This document shows positions 1 through 4,142 of a stretch of 5,508 nucleotides of DNA, in pieces; the first letter of the stretch is position 1; each line of letters begins with the position of its first letter. The stretch lies in the NCBI GenBank assembly GCA_021789715.1, contig JAJYJE010000029.1, positions 3,367 to 8,874 of the forward strand, in the 5' to 3' direction. The notes under the pieces were generated by a model that worked only from the letters and a program-made list of their open reading frames with translations, ran no database searches and was not told the origin of the DNA. This DNA is from a bacterium (GTDB taxonomy: Bacteria; Patescibacteriota; Doudnabacteria; UBA920). Position numbers and translations under genes: made by a program.

Positions 1-452
1 TTAAACGCGCCTTTGCTGAGCATATGGACTTCGTCGATGATAAATACTTTGTATTTGCCGACAGTGGGGCTGAATTTAACATGTTCAATGAGATCGCGAA
101 TGTTATCCACGCCGGTATTGGACGCGGCATCAATTTCCACCAAATCCAAAAAGTTGCCGGCCGCGATAGCTTTACAGTTATCACACTTACCGCACGTCTC
201 CCCGTCATCTTTCTTTCCTGCCCCGATCTTTGCATCGGAGTTTCCTCTTCCCCCCGCCCTGCCGGTGCAATTAACCGCCTTAGCCACAATTCTCGCCAGC
301 GTGGTCTTTCCCACCCCGCGGCTGCCGGTAAATAGGTACGCATGGGCAACACTGCCGCTCGCGATCTGGTTTTTTAGCGTGCGGATAATGTATTTTTGCC
401 CCAAAACCTCGGCAAAAGTTTGGGGCCGGTATTTGCGATATAATACTGCCAT
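1..452 (-). CDS. dnaX: DNA polymerase III subunit gamma/tau, N-terminal part (cut by window edge)
   Basis: Clamp-loader ATPase that loads the sliding clamp during replication. The 150 residues visible begin MAVLYRKYRPQTF, the classic DnaX start. They include a Walker A motif GSRGVGKT at residues 43-50, the ASNTGVDNIR segment at 110-119 and Walker B VFIIDEVHML at 136-145; the frame runs off the window edge within the typical KGAFN stretch. A zinc module is present as C62, C87, C90 and C93, but the gap between the first two cysteines is 24 residues against 8 in E. coli as I recall it, so there is a Gly/Lys/Asp-rich insertion. The ATG at 450-452 fits the family N-terminus exactly. No Shine-Dalgarno sequence precedes it, and a probable extended -10 lies only about 10 bases upstream, so the mRNA may be leaderless. 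It is divergent from the phosphatidyltransferase gene. Identity is very secure. Confidence 0.96.
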   Translation of the reverse strand, partial: MAVLYRKYRPQTFAEVLGQKYIIRTLKNQIASGSVAHAYLFTGSRGVGKTTLARIVAKAVNCTGRAGGRGNSDAKIGAGKKDDGETCGKCDNCKAIAAGNFLDLVEIDAASNTGVDNIRDLIEHVKFSPTVGKYKVFIIDEVHMLSKGAF

Positions 453-461
453 ATTGATTTT

Positions 462-470
462 ATTCTAGCA
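462..470 (-). promoter_or_regulatory. Probable extended -10 promoter of dnaX
   Basis: Read on the minus strand the sequence is TGCTAGAAT, an extended -10 element one base from TGnTATAAT. No good -35 lies 17 bases upstream (TTCTTT at 485-490), which extended -10 promoters can tolerate. A start point 6-8 bases downstream falls at about 454-456, directly before the dnaX ATG at 452, leaving at most a few untranslated bases. The position is convincing; activity is inferred. Confidence 0.55.
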
Positions 471-493
471 TTTTTTTTATAACAAAAGAAGTC

Positions 494-522
494 TTGAAAA
501 TAGCCCGTTTTGCGGCTATACT
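494..522 (+). promoter_or_regulatory. Sigma-70-type promoter of the phosphatidyltransferase gene
   Basis: A -35 box TTGAAA (494-499) and a -10 box TATACT (517-522) are separated by exactly 17 bases. Transcription should start near 529, giving an untranslated leader of about 22 bases that contains the GGAGG ribosome binding site at 538-542, 8 bases before the ATG at 551. The spacer contains an inverted repeat, TAGCC (501-505) and GGCTA (514-518), that overlaps the -10 box. Confidence 0.7.
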
Positions 523-550
523 GGTGTAAACTCGGCTGGAGGATTTCCGC

Positions 551-1294
551 ATGCTTACAGATTTGGCCGCAGGGTTCGATCAACTTTTGAAAAGCCCAAA
601 CGCCGCGCTCGAGGGCGGCTTTTGGAAAACCGCTGTCTGGCTCAAGCTTGCCAAGCGGCGAATTGAGGACAAGGAAGATCTGTTCTTCGACATGCTGGCC
701 GGCAAATGCCTGCTCGGCGCGCCGCTGTTCAACATCCCAAATTGCCTGTCGATGTCGCGCTTCTTCGTGTTCATGCCGCTTTTCCTCTTGGCGGTAGCCT
801 TTGGCAACAGTCCGTACTATTCGGCCCAGTGGGATCTGGTAGCGGTTGGCCTCACGGACTGGCTGGACGGAGTATTGGCACGGTATGCCAAGAAAAAAAA
901 ACTGGCAGAGACCGGAATCGTGGATACAAACAGGACAGGAGGCTTGATTGACGCCTGTGCTGACAAAGGTTTTATGATTCCGGCTTTCATTGCGATGAAA
1001 AAGCTCATGGACGCGGCTGTCTTTTGGGCGCTACTCGGCGTTGAAATGCAGCTGCTGCTCATCGCCGTCTTCGCCGGATGGCAGATGCACATGGGAAGGA
1101 TATCGGCTAAAACCAATACCGATTCCGTCAGCCTCGGTAAAATCAAGTTTGCTATCGAGTGCGCCGGTATACTGGCGCTCCTCAACGGCGCCGCTTCGTT
1201 TGGCAATAAGCTGCTCTGGGCAAGTTTTATTCTCGCCATCGGCAGTATCCTGGGCAAAGGCGGACAAATTCTGGCAACAAAAAATCGCATCTAG
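551..1294 (+). CDS. CDP-alcohol phosphatidyltransferase family membrane enzyme
   Basis: Integral membrane enzyme of phospholipid synthesis that transfers a phosphatidyl group from a CDP-linked lipid to an alcohol such as glycerol phosphate or inositol phosphate, releasing CMP. The NIPNCLSMSR segment (61-70) matches the usual start of PgsA-like proteins. The family signature is present: D103, D106, G107, A110, R111, then G130, D134 and D138, with GKIK at 196-199 also typical. Hydrophobic helices lie near 71-86, 92-103, 140-163, 166-178, 200-216 and 220-235. Two features are odd. There are 18 residues between R111 and G130 where the family normally has 8, and a polar extension of about 60 residues precedes the conserved core. 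The start is secure, with GGAGG 8 bases upstream and a matching promoter. The alcohol acceptor cannot be deduced, so no gene symbol is given. It is a single-gene unit closed by the terminator at 1314. Confidence 0.9.
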   Translation: MLTDLAAGFDQLLKSPNAALEGGFWKTAVWLKLAKRRIEDKEDLFFDMLAGKCLLGAPLFNIPNCLSMSRFFVFMPLFLLAVAFGNSPYYSAQWDLVAVGLTDWLDGVLARYAKKKKLAETGIVDTNRTGGLIDACADKGFMIPAFIAMKKLMDAAVFWALLGVEMQLLLIAVFAGWQMHMGRISAKTNTDSVSLGKIKFAIECAGILALLNGAASFGNKLLWASFILAIGSILGKGGQILATKNRI

Positions 1295-1313
1295 CGGCCA
1301 CAACGTTATCGTG

Positions 1314-1344
1314 CCGGGACTCGCCGCGAGTCCCGGTTTCTTTT
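1314..1344 (+). terminator. Intrinsic terminator after the phosphatidyltransferase gene
   Basis: A perfect 10-bp GC-rich stem, CCGGGACTCG (1314-1323) with CGAGTCCCGG (1327-1336), closes a 3-base loop and is followed by TTTCTTTT. It starts 20 bases after the TAG stop at 1292-1294. This is a textbook rho-independent terminator for the plus strand. Confidence 0.88.
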
Positions 1345-1349
1345 GTATT

Positions 1350-1381
1350 AAAAGCAAGGATGGGCTTAAACCCATCCCTGC
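1350..1381 (-). terminator. Palindrome, possible terminator of the GtrA-like gene
   Basis: GGATGGG (1358-1364) and CCCATCC (1371-1377) form a 7-bp stem around a 6-base loop. GCA (1354-1356) pairs with TGC (1379-1381) beyond one mismatch. On the minus strand the stem is followed by TTTTAAT, so it could end transcription of the GtrA-like gene, whose stop lies about 47 bases upstream. The T-run is short. The GGATGGG/CCCATCC palindrome with an AT-rich loop also resembles dispersed REP-like repeats in environmental bacterial genomes, so it may be a repeat copy instead of, or as well as, a terminator. Confidence 0.5.
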
Positions 1382-1427
1382 CTATAAATTAAGATTATTA
1401 TCTAACCAGGCCTGGCTGTTTTAAATT

Positions 1428-2105
1428 CTATTTCTTAAACACAAACACCTTATACCCGATAAAATTCCAAATCAGCGAAATTACGGTGGCCGCCACAAAA
1501 GCCACGTTTTTGTTCAAGTCCGCGTTGGCCGTCAAATGCACGGCAACGGAAAACTTGCTGACAATGCCTACATTAATGGCAAAACCAATAAGGCTGACAA
1601 AGAAAAACGACAGGAAGGGATTTGTAGCCGCGCCGGCAGTGCCGGATAAGCCAAAACTGCGCCACAGAACCAGTTGCGCCAATAAAAATACGGCCAAAAT
1701 AATCAGATAATAAACGTACGGCGCGGTGAACTTGGAGCCCAACAGCACCAAAGCCAGAGCAAGCGCCCCGGCCAAACCGACCCAAACCAAATGTAAAAAA
1801 TTCTTTAGCAAGGTTTCGGCCTGCCGGCCAAAAGCCCAATCTTTATTCCAGTAATAGCTCTGAATGACTGCCGCTAAAAAACCAATCCCGCTGATTAACC
1901 CAAGCTGCCCGCCCTGTTCGATGCCGAAAAATTTGGAAATGAGATTTGAAATGATAAAATTTAACGCCGTGTTCAGCAAACCTATGGCGGCAAAGCGCAG
2001 TACCTGCATCACAACAGGGTTCTTTTGTAAAAAAGTATCGACGTTGCCCGCGCTATCAGGCTGCATGGTTGTATTATCGGGCTGCATAGTTGTATTTATT
2101 TCCAT
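1428..2105 (-). CDS. GtrA-like multi-pass membrane protein with an extra two-helix insert
   Basis: GtrA-family proteins are small four-helix membrane proteins, often linked to flipping of lipid-linked sugars or to surface glycosylation. Both halves of the fold are visible. The first is LRFAAIGLLNT (36-46) leading to YYWNKDWAFG (84-93). The second is FFVSLIGFAINV (168-179) leading to the C-terminal WNFIGYKVFVFKK (213-225), a very typical GtrA end. Ordinary members are about 120-150 residues with a short central linker. Here about 75 residues separate the halves and contain two extra hydrophobic segments (about 103-123 and 130-148), giving six predicted helices. The N-terminus is polar and carries NTTMQPD twice in tandem. 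The chosen ATG has AGGG 7 bases upstream (2113-2116); ATGs at codons 7 and 14 are alternatives without a clear binding site. It is convergent with the phosphatidyltransferase gene, and no glycosyltransferase is in view, so the substrate is unknown. Confidence 0.85.
   Translation of the reverse strand: MEINTTMQPDNTTMQPDSAGNVDTFLQKNPVVMQVLRFAAIGLLNTALNFIISNLISKFFGIEQGGQLGLISGIGFLAAVIQSYYWNKDWAFGRQAETLLKNFLHLVWVGLAGALALALVLLGSKFTAPYVYYLIILAVFLLAQLVLWRSFGLSGTAGAATNPFLSFFFVSLIGFAINVGIVSKFSVAVHLTANADLNKNVAFVAATVISLIWNFIGYKVFVFKK
2055..2096 (-). repeat. Tandem 21-bp direct repeat inside the GtrA-like gene
   Basis: Two adjacent 21-base units (2055-2075 and 2076-2096) differ at two positions only. 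Each encodes NTTMQPD, so residues 5-11 and 12-18 of the GtrA-like protein are identical. The unit is a multiple of three, so copy number can change without a frameshift. Confidence 0.9.
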
Positions 2106-2184
2106 AATTATGCCCTAAATTTATAATAATAACGACATATTGGCCTCACGCCGGGCTGATAATCACGCTTTAAGCTTGCTGTCA

Positions 2185-2206
2185 GCGCGGCTGTTTTAGC
2201 CGGCGC
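2185..2206. other. Bulged GC-rich hairpin between the two minus-strand genes
   Basis: GCGCGGCT (2185-2192) can pair with AGCC plus GCGC (2198-2206) around a GTTTT loop, with one bulged G at 2202. It lies just past the TAA of the beta-rich protein gene. No T-run follows on either strand, so it may stabilise the 3' end or weakly attenuate read-through rather than terminate. Otherwise the 113-base gap 2106-2218 shows only the AGGG binding site and AT-rich sequence before the GtrA-like gene, with no convincing promoter. Confidence 0.3.
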
Positions 2207-2218
2207 CCGCCCAGCGGT

Positions 2219-2827
2219 TTATAATTCTTCGTCCACGTCAACGTTAACTTTACCGCCGCTCATTTCGAGATCGGTATTCGCAGCGCCGGCGCCTTTTTTA
2301 ATTACGTTCTCCACCGCCGCCCATTCGGCCTCCGTGTCTTTCGGCACCACGATAGTAACTTCATCGCCCGGTTCGGCCTTGAAATAAGTGAGCGAAGCCA
2401 GCAGAACTTTGTACGGCTTGCCTTCAGCCAGAACCCGGAAGTCTCCTTTCTCGTCTACGGTTAAAATACCGAGCATCTTGCGGCGTTCGACCGGACCAAT
2501 CTGTTTATATATAAACGATCCGTCATCAGCAATGGTTAATTTAAGCACGTCACCCTCAACCAGCTTGGATTTGGAAGCGTAGTTAGCCGGCACCGGGTAC
2601 TGTTTTTTATCAGGGCCGATCATATTCTGCCCGTCAAAGACTCCCTCAATGATTTTGCCCCCTTCGGATACGGCAAAACTTTGAGCCTTCTCGGACAAAT
2701 GAGCAGTCCCGGCGCGGGCAGGGACTGTCCCCATAATTTCACGCAAAAGCTGCCTGGCGGATTGAATATTCTTTTCCGCCGACTCTATCATTTGGGAAAG
2801 CAGGGCTAAATTGGATAATTTATCCAT
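2219..2827 (-). CDS. Uncharacterised two-module beta-rich protein, Patescibacteria type
   Basis: Function unknown. The 202-residue protein looks soluble, with no signal peptide or membrane helix. Residues 2-32 form an amphipathic helix, probably a coiled coil; 33-56 are a linker. Residues 58-111 and 119-176 look like two copies of one beta-rich module. Each has a Gly-hydrophobic start (G62-V63-F64; G120-I121-L122), a Tyr-x-Val strand (YPV at 77-79; YKV at 139-141) and a Gly-Asp turn before a strand (EGDVLKLTI at 91-99; PGDEVTIVV at 153-161). The tail (189-202) is acidic. I recall very similar uncharacterised proteins in Candidate Phyla Radiation genomes, which supports a real conserved gene. 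The Gly-Asp turns recall OB-like or other small barrels, so nucleic acid binding is possible but unproven. The ATG at 2827 has no Shine-Dalgarno; the bases before it are almost all A with a few C and T. Its promoter lies about 130 bases upstream. Confidence 0.85.
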   Translation of the reverse strand: MDKLSNLALLSQMIESAEKNIQSARQLLREIMGTVPARAGTAHLSEKAQSFAVSEGGKIIEGVFDGQNMIGPDKKQYPVPANYASKSKLVEGDVLKLTIADDGSFIYKQIGPVERRKMLGILTVDEKGDFRVLAEGKPYKVLLASLTYFKAEPGDEVTIVVPKDTEAEWAAVENVIKKGAGAANTDLEMSGGKVNVDVDEEL

Positions 2828-2953
2828 TGTTTTTGTTTTTAATTACAGGCGCCGCATTTTAGGTATTTTAAAAAGCGGTTCTTCCTGTTTTTACGAATTT
2901 ATCGTGCTTTTTGTTTCAGTACAAAAGGCCTACAGGCCCGCACTGTTTCAGCA
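2828..2953 (-). other. Long 5' leader of the beta-rich protein gene with pairing elements
   Basis: From the likely start near 2952 to the ATG at 2827 there are about 125 untranslated bases. Visible elements, read on the minus strand, are GTGCT (2954-2950) complementary to AGCAC (2908-2904), enclosing a short GGCC-TGTA-GGCC hairpin (2938-2927) followed by TTTT. A 13-base direct repeat TGTTTCAGnACAA (plus strand 2912-2924 and 2944-2956, one mismatch) is spaced 32 bases apart. I recognise no riboswitch class or tRNA here. It may be an attenuator, a small RNA, a protein-binding leader, or simple untranslated sequence. Confidence 0.4.
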
Positions 2954-2958
2954 CAATG

Positions 2959-2986
2959 ATTATAGCATAAATAAATAATAAAGCAA
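2959..2986 (-). promoter_or_regulatory. Strong extended -10 promoter for the beta-rich protein gene
   Basis: On the minus strand there is a perfect -10 TATAAT (2964-2959) preceded by TGC, giving the extended -10 TGCTATAAT. TTGCTT (2986-2981) lies 16 bases upstream as a partial -35. Transcription should start near 2952. The -35 region overlaps the T-rich tail of the terminator that closes the ATPase cluster, so the two units are packed end to start. The extended form matches the proposed dnaX promoter. Confidence 0.7.
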
Positions 2987-3008
2987 AACCCGTATACTGG
3001 GACGGGTT
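2970..3008 (-). terminator. Intrinsic terminator of the ATPase gene cluster
   Basis: On the minus strand AACCCGT (3008-3002) pairs perfectly with ACGGGTT (2993-2987) around an 8-base loop, followed by TTGCTTTATTATTT. The stem starts about 35 bases after the TGA at 3044-3046. The T-tract is interrupted, but position and structure fit a rho-independent terminator. Confidence 0.65.
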
Positions 3009-3043
3009 GTGGATTACGCGCTTACGAAGTTGCCTAAAGTCCC

Positions 3044-3547
3044 TCACATTGCCGGATGCAACTCCGGCAACAGCGCTGCTTTGTCGGTTTGCCGGATCAG
3101 ATAATCGCAGAAATCCGGATACTTTATGCACAACTCCTGGATAACCATGCCGGGTTGGGCCGCGTCCTTCAAAAAGGCCGCGGACTGCGCCATGTCGCGT
3201 TCAAACAATATGGAAGCATATTGCCGAATTTCCCCGTCGTAAACCTTGATGTTCGAAGTGTCGTATTTAAAAGATAGCGCCTGCCTCAAATCAGTTAATT
3301 CCTCAAAATCGCGCTCAAGTTTCTCAATCCATCCCAGCGCCGCCGCCTCACTGGTCAGGCTGGGCAAGTTGCGCACCATCAGCTCGGAAATTTCCGCGGC
3401 GCGGCGAATGCTCGTTCTTCGGGAGCGGATGATCTCCGCCAAAAAGAACGCGACAAGCTGGACAAAATAATTTGGTTTGGTTTGGATTTCTGGCATAGCA
3501 AAACCGGCTTCAATGGGCATGCGCATGAGCGGCTTTGCGTCCGCCAC
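3044..3547 (-). CDS. Uncharacterised helical protein, last gene of the ATPase cluster
   Basis: I do not recognise this family. The longest reading is 167 residues, mostly predicted alpha-helix. A hydrophobic patch FVQLVAFFLAEII (28-40) is too short and too close to charged RSRR (41-44) to be a clear membrane helix. Residues 50-95 are heptad-like with charged and Leu positions, and C140 and C147 lie in the C-terminal part. The start is uncertain. The longest frame begins at GTG 3547, where GGGAGG (3550-3555) is only 2 bases away, probably too near. ATGs at codon 8 (3526), codon 10 (3520) or codon 18 (3496) are possible; the first two overlap the end of the histidine-rich gene, whose TGA is at 3510-3512, which suggests coupled translation. 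Its coding nature is supported by length, strand, overlap and the terminator just downstream. A role with the ATPase is inferred from position only. Confidence 0.75.
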   Translation of the reverse strand: MADAKPLMRMPIEAGFAMPEIQTKPNYFVQLVAFFLAEIIRSRRTSIRRAAEISELMVRNLPSLTSEAAALGWIEKLERDFEELTDLRQALSFKYDTSNIKVYDGEIRQYASILFERDMAQSAAFLKDAAQPGMVIQELCIKYPDFCDYLIRQTDKAALLPELHPAM

Positions 3548-3827
3548 CGCCTCCCATCAGCCCCCACCAGGAAGCCTGGCGGATAATTTCCCCAATGGAA
3601 TCTAAGGCATCGGTTGCATACGAAAGCATCATCGTGCCCATCTCTTTTATCAATCCCCACAACTGTTTTCCGCTGGCGATAGTCTTTTGGGCTAACTTTT
3701 TAAGCAAAGGAAAAACCGCCAAATCCTTGATTTCAAACTTGTTCTCCCCGCCGCCTTCCTTGGCATGGCCGTGCGGCGCTTCGTGCCCGTGCCCACCATG
3801 CTCAGCATGCCCGTGTCCGTTTGGCAT
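3510..3827 (-). CDS. Histidine-rich small protein with His clusters at both ends
   Basis: Unrecognised family, 105 residues. Residues 1-21 hold seven histidines (5, 7, 10, 13, 15, 19, 21), mostly as Gly-His-Gly-His type pairs. A Gly-rich linker leads to a helical core at about 31-90, rich in Leu, Ile and Lys and ending in the bulky ASWWGLM (85-91). Five glycines (92-96) then lead to a basic, His-containing end, AAHAHAH (99-105). Such His clusters commonly bind zinc, nickel, copper or cobalt, so metal binding or storage is plausible but not shown. The core lacks a long uninterrupted hydrophobic stretch and could be a surface-lying amphipathic helix. The start is secure: GAGGAG (3834-3839) lies 6 bases upstream, inside the last codons of the preceding gene, whose TGA ends 3 bases before the ATG. 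Translation of the two is therefore probably coupled. The 3' end overlaps the next gene by up to 38 bases. Confidence 0.8.
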   Translation of the reverse strand: MPNGHGHAEHGGHGHEAPHGHAKEGGGENKFEIKDLAVFPLLKKLAQKTIASGKQLWGLIKEMGTMMLSYATDALDSIGEIIRQASWWGLMGGGGGRKAAHAHAH

Positions 3828-3830
3828 GAC

Positions 3831-4142
3831 TCACTCCTCATCGGCCGGCGGCTTGGGAAACCGATAGGTTTCGTCAAGCAGCTGCTGCCTTAATGTCCTT
3901 AATTGCGGATAATAAAATAAATGCCTGTCAATAAATAAGACTAGCTTTGCTCGATCCGTAATGCGGGTATGCTCTTTTTCAAAATAACGTAACAAGTCAT
4001 ATGTCTGCCGAAACGTCAATTCTTTATTTAGAAGAAGGTCGGAAAGGTATGACGTATAAATATGGATATAATTCTCTTCCATGCCTATATTGTAACGAAA
4101 ATCAGGAGAACCGGCAATCAACCTTTCATAATCCCCGCTCAA
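3831..4142 (-). CDS. Uncharacterised small helical protein downstream of the ATPase
   Basis: Unrecognised family, 103 residues in the longest reading. It is rich in Tyr, Leu and Arg and predicted almost wholly alpha-helical, for example LSDLLLNKELTFRQTYDLL (33-51) and LRTLRQQLLDE (78-88), ending in an acidic PPADEE tail. No membrane segment, cysteine or catalytic motif is visible. The start is ambiguous. The 103-residue form begins with TTG at 4142 and overlaps the ATPase stop (TGA 4126-4128) by 17 bases, with no clear Shine-Dalgarno. The first in-frame ATG is codon 21 (4082), which would give 83 residues and a 43-base gap, preceded only by a poorly placed AGG. The first 20 codons read like protein, which slightly favours the upstream start. 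Its size and tight linkage suggest an accessory or adaptor of the ATPase; that is inference. Confidence 0.75.
   Translation of the reverse strand: MSGDYERLIAGSPDFRYNIGMEENYIHIYTSYLSDLLLNKELTFRQTYDLLRYFEKEHTRITDRAKLVLFIDRHLFYYPQLRTLRQQLLDETYRFPKPPADEE
3834..3839 (-). promoter_or_regulatory. Ribosome binding site of the His-rich gene inside the upstream gene
   Basis: GAGGAG on the minus strand encodes the last two glutamates of the upstream protein and lies 6 bases before the ATG at 3827. Ribosomes finishing the upstream gene would uncover and reuse it, so the two proteins are probably made in a linked ratio. Confidence 0.75.

Noticed and set aside
13..468. Plus-strand open frame of 151 codons opposite dnaX
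   Set aside because: It is the antisense shadow of dnaX, whose protein motifs are unmistakable; the product has no family features.
817..1290. Minus-strand open frame of 157 codons opposite the phosphatidyltransferase
   Set aside because: Shadow of a well-supported gene that has its own promoter, binding site and catalytic signature.
1406..1415. Perfect 10-base palindrome CCAGGCCTGG near the end of the GtrA-like gene
   Set aside because: No loop and no following T-run, so it is a poor terminator; it could be a protein site but nothing supports that.
2843..2857. Four-codon leader frame (Met-Arg-Arg-Leu-stop) before the beta-rich protein gene
   Set aside because: Too short and without a binding site; likely chance in an AT-rich leader.
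2916..3131. Minus-strand 71-codon frame across the end of the ATPase cluster
   Set aside because: It overlaps the last cluster gene and runs through the terminator and next promoter, so it is unlikely to be coding.
3535..3867. Plus-strand open frame opposite the His-rich gene
   Set aside because: Proline/cysteine-rich antisense product with no binding site; it arises from the Gly/His-rich codons on the other strand.
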